A DNA stretch of 64,000 bases from Globisporangium splendens (taxonomy: Eukaryota > Oomycota > Peronosporomycetes > Pythiales > Pythiaceae). Under the pieces are notes generated by a model. The model was not told where the DNA came from. It ran no database searches and saw nothing but the letters and a program-made list of their open reading frames with translations. Numbering within the stretch: position 1 is the first letter of the stretch; every line of letters begins with the position of its first letter. The DNA lies in contig VFIW01000032.1 of assembly GCA_006386115.1 (NCBI GenBank), positions 1 to 64,000 on the forward strand, written 5' to 3'. Below are positions 1 through 9,539 of this stretch, one piece after another. Both the position numbers and the translations under genes were made by a program.

Positions 1-250
1 AACGAGTGGCTATGAAAGACTAACGCTAGTTGTCTTATGTGATTGGATGAGATGCATGTTCAATTATATCCAATCGGAGGCGCCGTCACTCAGACTGGCT
101 GCCGGCTCAACCGTGAAGGTTCGAGCAAGCACGACGAACCTCATGGTTCGGTCTTAAACTTGTTGCGCGTACTCTACGTACCGCAAGGTTCGGTTTGGTT
201 GCGTGGCACAACACAAGTGCGTAACCATGTTACAGTGTAACCCCGTCACA
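1..250 (-). repeat. 3' LTR of copy 1, partial
   Basis: Read on the minus strand it starts TGTGACGGGG at 250, one base different from the TGTAACGGGG start of the other LTRs, and is cut by the window edge. Just upstream in element orientation (plus bases 251-265) is a G-rich stretch that serves as a likely polypurine tract. The sequence matches the LTR at 7582-8115 with a few substitutions. Confidence 0.9.
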
Positions 251-434
251 CCACCCCCCACTTAAAGTGCGAAACACTCGAAGGGTCGGTGTGAGAAACG
301 TGTGGATCTCGCGCGTGTGCGCCGAGAAAGGGGAACATTCGTGTATTCCTCGGGAAAGAGCACAGCGGCGACGCGTGCGTTAATTTCACCGAGTGTTGGC
401 ACATATAGTCACTGTGCTCGCGCACGTGAGCATC

Positions 435-1935
435 ATGGCCACCAACAAAGCTGTCCGCGAGAAGCTCGCGCGACAAAAAGGGGAAGGCGTCGGCACTCTC
501 GTCGAGACTCTGCGCAAGCGCGAGGAAGACAGAGAGGTCGCGTCGAGCGCAAGACGAACGACGGTCACCGCGGATGCGGTCGACGTGCCTGCGGAGAGCG
601 ACGGCAGGTCTGCTCTCAGACCTCCCTTCCGTGAAGCCGTTGTTCGCGCGTGCTTTGGAAGAGGAGGAAGTGACTGAGGAATTCCTCGTCGTTGACAATG
701 ACGGGAGCTCGCTTGAAGACGAGGGAGCGCTCACTGAGAAGCTCGGCTCCGTCGACGAGTGGGTCGAGTACGCAGAGATGCAAAGCGAGCGACACGCCGC
801 TTATCTCCACGAGCTCGAGCGAGATCCATCCGCTGACGTCTCGGTGTATCGGACGAAGTAGGAAAATGACGCCGTTGAGGCTGTCAACAATCGTAAGAGG
901 AAGCACGAAGTCCTCATTACAAACGAAGAGGCAGGAGTGCGAGCTATCGTTCACGATGAGCTCAAGTACTCACTGCCCGAAATGCCGCCGCCAGAACTAT
1001 GGCCGGCTGGCAAGACCGCATCGAATCTGCTCGCGAGAGCCAGACTTTGTGCGTGGGACTATGACGCTCAATTTAAAAATTGGCGTGAAAAGCGATTGCG
1101 GGATGAAAATGGGGAATTGCGTATTCACCCGATCCCAGTCGTCCTCTTTGTTGGAGAGACGGAAGAAGGGTACGATGCCGACTTCATGTCGTGCATCAAT
1201 AACACTAAGGGAGGTAGCACTCGCACAGTGTCTACCGATCCGACAGCACAACGCAGTCAACGCATGCAATTTGCAGTTGACCGTGTTCGTCTGTTTCGCT
1301 CCAAGCAGGGCGGTGGCACGCCTCTGCGAGCGGGTGGTCGCGCTGGTAACAGGCGACAAATTACTCGCGCGAATGACAGTCCCTCAGTTGCGCCTCAAAG
1401 GCGTCAACAAGATCCGGGACGTCTTCGCGAAGACGCTCAGCAGGCTCCCACGAGCTCTGCGACACATCGTACCCACGCCACTTCACAAGGTAGTGGGTGT
1501 TCCCCTTCCGCCGCTGCACACGCAGCAGGCGCTCAACATGGTAGTGGCGCTGTCCCTGCTTGTAAATCAGCGGGACAGGTGGCGCCCTACTTCGCTTCAG
1601 CATCGGTGGTTGCATCAGATGCGATGGTTCAGATGGTTCACGCGAACGCATCGTCTTTGGGGGCGCTACAGCAAGACGTCCGTACCCTTCGCCAGCAATA
1701 TCTGGACGAAACCTCGCTGTTGAAGCAGAGGGTGACGGCGCTTGAGATGGAGCTGAAGGAAGCTCGTCAGATGCTGGAGGAGTACCATGTCCGCGGGAAG
1801 CACTTCCACGCGAGGTACGCTCCGCGAGTGAAGACGCTTTGGGAGAGGCACAACGCGCTCGTGTCTCGATGGGCGGCGTCTGAGCCCCCTGATGAGACCG
1901 ACGTGCTCCCGCACTGGGATAAGAATCCACAGTAG
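435..1935 (+). pseudogene. Opposite-strand accessory ORF of copy 1, broken
   Basis: This is the copy-1 counterpart of the intact ORF at 15140-16684. It starts at the same MATNKA methionine but is damaged twice. About 44 bases are missing near 618, which shifts the frame. A GAG codon of the other copy is TAG at 859-861. From about 862 the original frame is open to the stop at 1933-1935 and retains the coiled-coil C terminus. Its last part (1361-1935) lies antisense to the chromodomain end of pol. No known domain was recognised. Confidence 0.7.
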
Positions 1936-4900
1936 CGTCATGGTAGCGTTTCAGCAAACCCACGTAGAACACGGGGTGCGTTGCCATTCTCGTTGGGAGA
2001 TCGAGCTTGTAATTCAAGTCTCCAATCTTCTCCACAACAGTGTATGGCCCGATGAATCGTGGCAACAACTTACTCCCGCTGGGGAGCGTTGCGACTGCAT
2101 CGTTTGGTAGGTTTTTAATGCTCAATAGCACTTTATCACCCACACAAAACGTTTGTTTGTTCTTTCTACCCGATTTATCGGCGTAGAGCTTCTGCTTGTA
2201 TTGCGCAGCAGCTAGTTGGTCGCGTACGCGACGCAACAATGCTGCGCGCTCATCGACAAATTGCCGCGCTGCTGCGACGGCTTTGTCTTGCTTTTTCGTT
2301 GCTCTCGCAGCGCGTGCTGCAGAGAGATCTATTTCTGCGCCGGTGTGTGACACTGCGCATCCTTCCATTCGTGGCTGACGCTCACACGAGCAGTCGCCTG
2401 ATTCCGTCTGAGACTGGCTATTTTTAGCACGAGTACCGTAACTCAGTACCGTGGGTGATCCATCTTTAGGGACACGTGTACCGTAACTCAGTACCGTGCC
2501 CGACATGTCAATACTCTGCGTGCTGTCCGGTAAGACCGTGACAGATTCAGAACGCGATCGCACAGGCGGCGCATCGCGCGCGTCCACGTGAGCGGTCGAC
2601 ACCACGTCCGGTGACGGAGATCGCGCGCTCGCATCGAGCGCAGCGAGTTGCCCTCCCACCGCAGAACGTTCGACGCCCTCGAACAGAGTGGCGGGTACGC
2701 GCGGGTGCCGCAGTGAGTTAAAATAGAACGGAGTCACGGCCGTAGAGGCGTGCTCACTGCTATTTATAGCAAACTCGGCGTACGGCAGCCAGCGGCTCCA
2801 GTCGCGGGGATGATCGACAGCGATACTGCGAAGAATATCCTCGACGACACGGTTCACGCGCTCGGTTTGCCCGTCTGTCTCGGGGTGATCGGCAGTGGAC
2901 AACGCCAGATCTGTGCCGAGCAGGCGGAAGAGTTTGCGCCAAAAGGCAGCGATAAAACGCGGGTCCCGGTCTGATACAATAGACTCGGGCAAGCCGTGAT
3001 AGTGGAACACGTGCTCTAAAAATAGGCACGCCGTCTCTTGCGCAGTGACATGCTTGCGCACGGGTGCAACATGCACCATTTTGCTCAGTCGATCGACGAA
3101 CACGACGACGCCTGTGTTGCGCGCCTTGTCTTCCGGGAAACCGAAGACGAAATCCATGCTGACCGACTTCCAGTAGTCTTGCGGAATCGGCAGCGGATGC
3201 AGCGGCGCTTTGTTCTTGCCCGCAGGCTTCACGCGCTGGCACTGCTTGCATGAGCGTACGTAATTGGCCACCCATTTGTATTGGTGTGGCCACCAAAACA
3301 CATTAGACACTTGCAAGAAGGTCTTTTCACGTCCGAGATGCCCACTCGCTGGTGCATCGTGAAACTCATGCAGGATCGAAAGTTTCAGATCCTGGTCATG
3401 CGGTACATACACACGCGGGTAATCAAAGTTGGACAGTTGATGCCACAACAACCCGTCGTGGTAACTAAACCGAGCAAGCTTTGACTCGAGTTTGGCAGGC
3501 AATGACTCTTTCGACGAGCCGTCAAAGTGAGCAATCAACAAGCGACATTCATCGTCCTTTGGATAAAGCGACTGAATATTGTCCTTGAGCTTTGTTTGCA
3601 CTCGACTGATGCTCAGATGCATGAGATCAGGAGTGCGCTCCAAACACAGGGCGTCAAAGCTGCTGTCAGCGCTCAACTCGTAATCTGGACGGCGCGAGAG
3701 CGCGTCCGCCAGAACATTTTCCTTTCCCGGCTTGTATTCGACCCGAAAGTTGAACTCGGAGAAGAATGCAAGCCATCGCGCCATTCGCTGCGACAGATGG
3801 GGAGAATTAATCGCGGTCCGCAAGGACGCGTGATCCGTGTACACAACAAACGGTGTCGCACCCAAAAGGTGGACCCTGAACTTCAAGAGAGCGTACTTGA
3901 TCGCAAGCAGCTCCTTATCGTGCACAGGATAGTTCTTTTCAGCTGCTTTAAGCAGTCTGCTTTGGTACGATACGACGCGCTCATGGCCGTCATCATCTTT
4001 CTGCATCAGCGCACAGCCGATTGCAAAATCGCTGGCATCGCACACGACACTGAAGGCTTTCGTGTGGTCCGGTAACGCCAGGACAGGAGCGCGAACGAGC
4101 GACTCCTTCACGTCAATGAATGCATTCATGACATCATTTGTCCAGTCCCACTCGACATCCTTTTTCAAGAGATGCGTGAGTGGACGGACTCTTGCCGCAT
4201 AGTTGTGGCTGTACTTGTGCAAGTAATTTGCCAAGCCAAGCCACTTGCGCAAGTCCTTGACGTTCTTTGGGATCGGCCAGTCGGCGATCGCCTTGACCTT
4301 CTCTGGGTCCGCGCGGACGCCAGCTTTGCCAACATAGCAGCCCAGGATCGGTATCTCTGAGGCGCCAAAGATGTATTTCTTCAGGTTGCAATACAGACTG
4401 TTGTCTCGCAAGCACTGAAACACTGAGCGCAAATGTCTCTTGTGCACGTCAACGGCACTGAGATCTCCTTCGGCACGACTGTGCACGAAGATGTCATCGA
4501 AATAGCTCGGTGCATACGCACGATGAGGACGCAGAAGATGCGTTACCGGACGATTGAACGTCGCTGGTGCATTCCTCAAACCTTGCGGCATAACGAGCCA
4601 CTCCCACAGCATCCCGCTGGGTGTGCTTACTGCCGTCAAGGGAACGTCACTCTCTCGCATGAGGATCTGATAGAACCCATCCATCAGATCCAGTGCGGAG
4701 AAAACTGTCGAGCCGCCCATGGAGTCGATCAAGACATCCTTCCTTGGGATCGGCGTTTGTGCCGGAATGGTGGCGGCGTTCAGCTTGTTGAAAGCGTGAA
4801 CAATGCGCCAGCCACCAGTCGCTTTCCACACACAAAACGTGGGTGAGCTATGCGAAGACTTGCTTTCTCTCACATGACCGGCGAGGGCTCGTTTCGCGAA

Positions 4901-6481
4901 GAACTCGTCGATTGCCTCAACCTGCTCGCGGGGCAGCGGCCATTGTCTGGTCACGCAATATTTGCTCCAGGGCTCGAGGTCAATCTCGTGCCGTACGCCA
5001 CGATCAACGGGCAGGGCACTTGGCGCTTTGTCGGGAAACACATCTTTGAACTCCCACAATAAGTCAAAGTATGGACTGCCTTTCACGGCGTCCCAATCCT
5101 GAGCAGCAAACCGTTTCTGTTTGTCTGGCTCCAAAACACTCTCATCCGCAGTGGGCGAGGTGCATAGTTCGCTACGCGTGAACGCAGTCGGAACGACGAT
5201 CTCGCGGATCTGATCACGCTCTAGATCCGTAAGAAAGAGTTCATAACTCATTTCTTCGAGGGATACGATCGCCTCAGCGGTACTCGGCAGCTCATGGAGC
5301 GCCGCAAATTCAGCGAAGAACACTTCGTCTGATGCGTTTGCTTCCGGACTGCGCTTCGCGCGTCTGAGCGCCACGTCAACGTGAGCGCGATCTATCGACG
5401 GATCCGAGATCCTGTCGAAGGCGCGCAGCGAAGTTGCAGCTGCGTTGAGAGATGGGGCAATCATATGCGAGGCGGCCGTTTCCTCAGCAACAGATGCCAA
5501 TGTACTGTCTCTCTCGCGAGCTGACAACTTGCGTCGCCCTCGTCGGTTGATGCGAACACGCGACCTCGCGGTTCTTAGCTCCAGTACTGCACCGTCAGGG
5601 TGGTACGAGCTGGCTGACGCGTGTACACCTGTACTGTCGCTGTCACTTGCTGGGGCTGGCTCGGGTGCTCTGGAGCCGCACACTTGCGCACCAGTGTCCA
5701 CGTCTGGACTTTCTGGCGCTTCCGCACAAACTGGGCTACCTGCCGCAGTTGATCTCTTTGCTGGGCTCCCTGCCTCAGCGCATCTTCTAGCTGGGCTCCC
5801 TGCCACAGCGTGTTCAAAGCTCGCATCCATTGCGTGGAGATTTTCCCGCAACCTTCGCTCTTCATCAGAGGAAGGGATGGAGCTTCCGATTGTGCGTGCT
5901 CGCCAATCGATCCAAGGCTGATGTTTCGCCAGCCAAGGCATCCCTAGGATGAGGTCGTACTTCGACCCCATCGCTAGTACCACGAACGTTTCTTTGCAGA
6001 CAAAGTCGCAAAAACTGAAAGAGAGTTCGACTTGAACCCCTTCAGTGTGTACTGTCGACCCATCGGCCAGACGTACGATCATCTTCTCGCGCTTGCCACT
6101 GTGGACAAGTCGCTCATACGCTTGCAGACTCTGTTCCAGAGCTGCCTTCGAGACGAAGTTCTGTGACGCACCGCAGTCAACAAGAACCGTCATTTTCTTC
6201 CCATAGCCCTTCACATCGGCGCTATATACCAACATCTCACTCGGAGCCTTGTTGTCAAGAGCTCCTGGGACTAAGCTTCCCATCTGCACGACTCTAGTAG
6301 TCGGCGACGCCGAAGCTATAGAGTCTGTCTCAGTAGAGCGTCCCGCTTCTACTGAGACATTCCGTTTCCCTTTCTTGCCACAGCGGATCTGCCACCTCGG
6401 TGAGCGTGGTTGCCGCGCGGCGTTTGGTAGTCCCTCGCCTGATTTCCAGTGCGAGGAGCAGACTGCCTTGGAGCGGGACAC
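1361..6481 (-). CDS. Pol polyprotein (PR-RT-RNase H-IN-chromodomain), copy 1
   Basis: Single open frame of 1706 codons. In order: aspartic protease with VDCGAS near residue 102; reverse transcriptase with YFDD near residue 657; RNase H with CDAS, KELLAI, YTDHAS and LADALSR (about 810-930); integrase zinc finger of H-H-C-C type (about 1040-1080); and an integrase core with MDF, SDRDP and the Glu in GQTERVN (about 1108-1205). A GPY-type module (RFIGPYTVV) and a C-terminal chromodomain (about 1640-1690, with LVKWRGY) follow. A linker holds two VLSYGTR repeats. The frame overlaps the end of gag by 133 bases in the -1 frame, so the printed methionine is only the first in frame. Synthesis is expected as a Gag-Pol fusion. 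The last 575 bases overlap the opposite-strand ORF. Confidence 0.95.
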   Translation of the reverse strand: MSRSKAVCSSHWKSGEGLPNAARQPRSPRWQIRCGKKGKRNVSVEAGRSTETDSIASASPTTRVVQMGSLVPGALDNKAPSEMLVYSADVKGYGKKMTVLVDCGASQNFVSKAALEQSLQAYERLVHSGKREKMIVRLADGSTVHTEGVQVELSFSFCDFVCKETFVVLAMGSKYDLILGMPWLAKHQPWIDWRARTIGSSIPSSDEERRLRENLHAMDASFEHAVAGSPARRCAEAGSPAKRSTAAGSPVCAEAPESPDVDTGAQVCGSRAPEPAPASDSDSTGVHASASSYHPDGAVLELRTARSRVRINRRGRRKLSARERDSTLASVAEETAASHMIAPSLNAAATSLRAFDRISDPSIDRAHVDVALRRAKRSPEANASDEVFFAEFAALHELPSTAEAIVSLEEMSYELFLTDLERDQIREIVVPTAFTRSELCTSPTADESVLEPDKQKRFAAQDWDAVKGSPYFDLLWEFKDVFPDKAPSALPVDRGVRHEIDLEPWSKYCVTRQWPLPREQVEAIDEFFAKRALAGHVRESKSSHSSPTFCVWKATGGWRIVHAFNKLNAATIPAQTPIPRKDVLIDSMGGSTVFSALDLMDGFYQILMRESDVPLTAVSTPSGMLWEWLVMPQGLRNAPATFNRPVTHLLRPHRAYAPSYFDDIFVHSRAEGDLSAVDVHKRHLRSVFQCLRDNSLYCNLKKYIFGASEIPILGCYVGKAGVRADPEKVKAIADWPIPKNVKDLRKWLGLANYLHKYSHNYAARVRPLTHLLKKDVEWDWTNDVMNAFIDVKESLVRAPVLALPDHTKAFSVVCDASDFAIGCALMQKDDDGHERVVSYQSRLLKAAEKNYPVHDKELLAIKYALLKFRVHLLGATPFVVYTDHASLRTAINSPHLSQRMARWLAFFSEFNFRVEYKPGKENVLADALSRRPDYELSADSSFDALCLERTPDLMHLSISRVQTKLKDNIQSLYPKDDECRLLIAHFDGSSKESLPAKLESKLARFSYHDGLLWHQLSNFDYPRVYVPHDQDLKLSILHEFHDAPASGHLGREKTFLQVSNVFWWPHQYKWVANYVRSCKQCQRVKPAGKNKAPLHPLPIPQDYWKSVSMDFVFGFPEDKARNTGVVVFVDRLSKMVHVAPVRKHVTAQETACLFLEHVFHYHGLPESIVSDRDPRFIAAFWRKLFRLLGTDLALSTADHPETDGQTERVNRVVEDILRSIAVDHPRDWSRWLPYAEFAINSSEHASTAVTPFYFNSLRHPRVPATLFEGVERSAVGGQLAALDASARSPSPDVVSTAHVDARDAPPVRSRSESVTVLPDSTQSIDMSGTVLSYGTRVPKDGSPTVLSYGTRAKNSQSQTESGDCSCERQPRMEGCAVSHTGAEIDLSAARAARATKKQDKAVAAARQFVDERAALLRRVRDQLAAAQYKQKLYADKSGRKNKQTFCVGDKVLLSIKNLPNDAVATLPSGSKLLPRFIGPYTVVEKIGDLNYKLDLPTRMATHPVFYVGLLKRYHDATVDSYPSAGARRSHQGAQTPPIETRARCASPKASSLAERTSRGSASRGHGTPPASDELPSAPSQAPSPSASTARFRPDIAGEGYGRLAVAPPKTMRSREPSEPSHLMQPPMLKRSRAPPVPLIYKQGQRHYHVERLLRVQRRKGNTHYLVKWRGYDVSQSSWEPAERLREDVPDLVDAFEAQLRDCHSRE

Positions 6482-7509
6482 TTCGACTGATAGTGTCCTC
6501 GCTTGCCACAGTTAAAGCAGGTCACTTCGGCGCTGCTGAGATCCATTGGTGTCGGACCATGGAAGCGCCGCTCATTCGTGACTGCTCGGTGGCTGTGATG
6601 CGCACCGTTGTGGCGGCCAGCGTTCCAATCAGGTCGGCTGACTCTGAACGATTGCTGCTCAACGAGCGCAATGCGGATCGCATCTTCCATCGTGGCCGGC
6701 AAGCGTCGGTACAACTCCTGACGCGCTGGTCCACTGTTGAGGCCGTTGAGAAACGCAGGCACTTTCACAGACTCAGGCAAAGGGCTGGTCGTGATCGCCG
6801 CGCACAGGCTTCTCATCTCCTGGATGTATCGTTCCAGCGAGAGCTTCCCTTGTTTCAAGGAGAAGAAACGACCTTGCAACAGCACTTCGTTGTTCGGAGG
6901 CTGATACATGGCGGTGATTTTCGCACGGAAAATATCCCACGTGTCGAACGCACACTCATCGGCGAGCAGCGTCGAGAATGCCCATTCCGACGCTCGACCG
7001 CGCAGGTTCGAGATGGCGAAAGACACCATCTGCTCGTTGCTGTCGATGAGCTGAGCCTTGGCGCAACGCTCCACGGCGAGTAGCCAGTGGATGAGCTTGT
7101 CGCCATCCGCACCATCGAATTTCGGAGCGTCGATCTTGACAGCTCTTGGGCGGGGAGTTTGGGACGCGGGTGTCTGAGGCGCAGAAGCCGCACTCGACAA
7201 AGACGTGGCTGCACCAGCAACCACAGATACCACTCGCTCGAGCGCTTCGCGCGACTCAGCAGCTGAGCGCAGCATCTCTGCGGTCAAGCTTGCGGTGGCT
7301 TGCATTTGTGCTTGCGCATTTCGCTCTCCTTCGAGGCGCTGAGCGTTCGAGAAGTTCTCGAACTGCTCGAGTCGAAAGATTTGCTGTTCCGGCGACGCCG
7401 AGAGCACGTCTAGAGCGACTTGGTCGCCTAGCGCTTGTGCCATTCGGGTCAGCACACTCCGGTGTTCAGCCGAGATGTGCGGGAACTGCGCAGGGTCAAT
7501 TGACGCCAT
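6349..7509 (-). CDS. Gag protein, copy 1
   Basis: 386 residues, starting 73 bases after the 5' LTR. The middle part resembles a retrotransposon Gag domain (W in SEWAFST, then DTWDIF and the RYIQEM helix). A CCHC zinc knuckle (CFNCGKRGHYQSKC) lies near residue 335 for RNA binding. The C-terminal tail is basic. It would form the intracellular particle that carries the RNA. The frame ends at TAG inside the pol frame. It is about 97% identical by eye to the gag of copy 2. Confidence 0.93.
   Translation of the reverse strand: MASIDPAQFPHISAEHRSVLTRMAQALGDQVALDVLSASPEQQIFRLEQFENFSNAQRLEGERNAQAQMQATASLTAEMLRSAAESREALERVVSVVAGAATSLSSAASAPQTPASQTPRPRAVKIDAPKFDGADGDKLIHWLLAVERCAKAQLIDSNEQMVSFAISNLRGRASEWAFSTLLADECAFDTWDIFRAKITAMYQPPNNEVLLQGRFFSLKQGKLSLERYIQEMRSLCAAITTSPLPESVKVPAFLNGLNSGPARQELYRRLPATMEDAIRIALVEQQSFRVSRPDWNAGRHNGAHHSHRAVTNERRFHGPTPMDLSSAEVTCFNCGKRGHYQSKCPAPRQSAPRTGNQARDYQTPRGNHAHRGGRSAVARKGNGMSQ
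6367..6373 (-). other. Candidate -1 frameshift heptamer in the gag-pol overlap, copy 1
   Basis: Read on minus, A_AAG_GGA lies in the gag frame, eleven codons before or at the end of gag, inside the window where both frames are open. It has the X_XXY_YYZ layout. Copy 2 has the same heptamer in the same phase. Y=G is not the usual A/U of strong sites, so function is an inference. Confidence 0.4.
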
Positions 7510-7570
7510 TATGAATCCTTGAGGAAGCGATTCAGGCAGTCACCTCTGCCGGGTCGTAGATTGACTACGA

Positions 7571-7579
7571 GTGCTACCA
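7571..7579 (-). other. Primer binding site, copy 1
   Basis: Two bases after the LTR end the minus strand reads TGGTAGCAC. TGGTAGCA complements the UGCUACCA 3' end found in many eukaryotic initiator tRNA-Met species. The same site follows the 5' LTR of copy 2 at 9470-9478. Which tRNA this organism uses is inferred. Confidence 0.6.
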
Positions 7580-7581
7580 GT

Positions 7582-8115
7582 TGTGACCGGACACTTCCGA
7601 GTTACGCAGCACGGTACGTGTGTGAGGAAGCGTATTCAACGCTTCTCTCAAGGACTCTGTTCCGAGAGCTGTTGCCTGCTTCCTGCAGCGCAACGATCGG
7701 TTACCTATAGGTCTCTATAGAGTAACTGTCGATAACCAAAGACTAAGTTAACGGTAAAAATGGAACTGTTTATTTGTTGGAGGTTGCCCTCTGTAGGACA
7801 ACCTGGATTATCTTTATGTAACTATGAATAATAGCAATCTCAAGTGTAATTACTCCCCATGGGGCAATGAGTGGCTATGAAAGACTAACGCTAGTTGTCT
7901 TATGCGATTGGATGAGATGCATGTTCAATTATATCCAATCGGAGGCGCCGTCATTCAGACTGGCTGCCGGCTCCACCGTGAAGGTTCGAGCAAGTACGAC
8001 GAACCTCATGGTTCGGTCTTAAACTTGTTGCGAGTACTCTACGTACCGCAAGGTTCGGTTTGGTTGTGTGGCACAACACAAGTGCGTAACCATGTTACAG
8101 TGTAACCCCGTTACA
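7582..8115 (-). repeat. 5' LTR of copy 1
   Basis: 534 bases, starting TGTAACGGGG and ending CA on the minus strand, with a primer binding site directly after it. It aligns end to end with the LTRs at 8933-9467 and 16869-17404. The base composition is AT-richer than the element's genes. Confidence 0.92.
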
Positions 8116-8207
8116 GCACACGCAAGCACGCACACCTGCAACTTGCACACGCACGACGCGCTTCTCTCACACACAAACTCGCAAATCAACCCGCAACACA
8201 ACCCTTG

Positions 8208-8234
8208 CCACAACACTAAAACCAACGCCTACAT

Positions 8235-8270
<36 letters not shown>

Positions 8271-8910
8271 CATCGCCGACCGGACTACTAATCAGCGAAG
8301 AGCACCCCCAACTCCCTCAACAGTTACGCTGGACAAGAGAAAGAACGCCAGCCACCTGCCGCAAGACCCGATGCAGCGGAGACGCTGCCGAACGCCAGAA
8401 GGAGAGCAGAAGGCTCGGGGGACGAGCAAGGAGAGTCCCCCCAACCGCCGGTCCCCTCTGGACGACCGAGAGCGAAAGAGCGAAAGAGCAACGAAGTGGG
8501 GTGCTGGTCGGCCGTGGCGCGGCAGCGAAAATGAGAAGCATTGTGCGACCGGCCACGCGAGGGCGAGCGAGCAAGCGAGCGAAGGAAGGAAGGAAGGAAG
8601 GAAGGAGCGGCGAGCGCAAAGCAAAAGCAAGCAAAAGCAAAAGCAAAAGCAAAAGCAAAAAGAAACTCCCCGTCAGGGAATTGAACCCGGGTCACCCGCG
8701 TGACAGGCGGGTATACTAGCCACTATACTAACGAGGATTGCTGTTCCCTCACAAATCCGCAATGCACACACACACACAACACAAACACATCACAACACAC
8801 ACTACTACCAACACACAACACAAACACATCACAACACACACTACCACCACCACACAACACAACACACAAACACACACACAACCCACAAACCGCGAGCTGC
8901 ACTCCACTGC
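8208..8910. repeat. Inverted spacer repeat, arm A (with tRNA-Asp)
   Basis: This stretch is repeated in reverse complement at 17405-18043. It contains a CA run (about 8243-8270), a divergent block of about 300 bases, GGAA repeats (about 8581-8607), CAAAAG repeats (about 8628-8660), the tRNA-Asp gene and CA/CAACA-rich low-complexity DNA. Arm A carries an extra tandem copy of a block of about 40 bases rich in ACACA (about 8772-8860) that arm B has only once. Similarity stops near 8208, and bases 8116-8207 are unique. Open frames in the divergent block look like low-complexity artefacts. Confidence 0.85.
8666..8737 (-). tRNA. tRNA-Asp (GTC), arm A copy
   Basis: 72 bases fold as a cloverleaf with acceptor TCCTCGT/ACGGGGA, anticodon loop CTGTCAC (anticodon GTC) and T loop TTCAATT. 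A T-rich run (TTTCTTTTT) follows as a pol III terminator. The 3' side of the T stem reads CCCTG rather than the CCCGG of the copy at 17537, which leaves one C-T mismatch. It may therefore be weakened. Confidence 0.9.
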
Positions 8911-8932
8911 ACACGCACGCACGCACACCCGC

Positions 8933-9467
8933 TGTAACGGGGTTACACTGTAACATGGTTACGCACTTGTGTTGTGCCACACAACCAAACCGAACCTTGC
9001 GGTACGTAGAGTACGCGCAACAAGTTGAAGACCGAACCATGAGGTTCGTCGTACTTGCTCGAACCTTCACGGTGGAGCCGGCAGCCAGTCTGAGTGACGG
9101 CGCCTCCGATTGGACATAATTGAACATGCATTTCATCCAATCGCATAAGACAACTAGCGTTAGTCTTTCATAGCCACTCATTGCCCCATGGGGAGTAATT
9201 ACACTTGAGATTGCTATTGTTCATAGTTGCATAAAGATAATCCAGGTTGTTCTACAGAGGGCAACCTCCAACAAATAAACAGTTCCATTTTTACCGTTAA
9301 CTAAAGCCTTTGGTTATCGACGGTTACTCTATAGAGACCAATAGGTAACCGATTGTTGCACTGCAGGAAGCAGGCAACCGCTCTCGGAACAGAGTCCTTG
9401 AGAGAAGCGTTGAATACGCTTCCTCACACACGTGCCGTGCTGCGTAACTCGGAAGTGTCCGGTTACA
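8933..9467 (+). repeat. 5' LTR of copy 2
   Basis: 535 bases, TGTAACGGGG to GGTTACA. A TGGTAGCAC primer binding site begins two bases after it. The start lies about 195 bases upstream of the 5' end of the arm A tRNA-Asp. Confidence 0.92.
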
Positions 9468-9539
9468 ACTGGTAGCACTCGTAGTCAATCTACGACCCGG
9501 CAGAGGTGACTGCCTGAATCGCTTCCTCAAGGATTCACC

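Larger units (their letters stand above)
1..8115 (-). mobile_element. Ty3/gypsy chromovirus, copy 1 (left end outside window)
   Basis: On the minus strand the order is 5' LTR (8115-7582), primer binding site, gag, pol, an opposite-strand extra ORF, a purine-rich tract and a 3' LTR that runs off the window at base 1. Gag and pol are both open over their full length. Pol ends in a chromodomain, which places the element among chromoviruses. By eye the 250 visible bases of the 3' LTR differ from the 5' LTR at about eight positions, so insertion is not very recent. The left target-site flank cannot be seen. Calling this copy autonomous is an inference from open reading frames only. Confidence 0.93.

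Noticed and set aside
8292..8719. Several overlapping frames in the spacer arms
   Set aside because: They are translations of simple repeats (GGAA, CAAAAG, CT) and of the tRNA region; no gene-like coding pattern.
8772..8920. CRISPR-like repeats in the CA-rich spacer
   Set aside because: The repeated units are microsatellite-like and adjacent, with no unique spacers, in a eukaryotic context.
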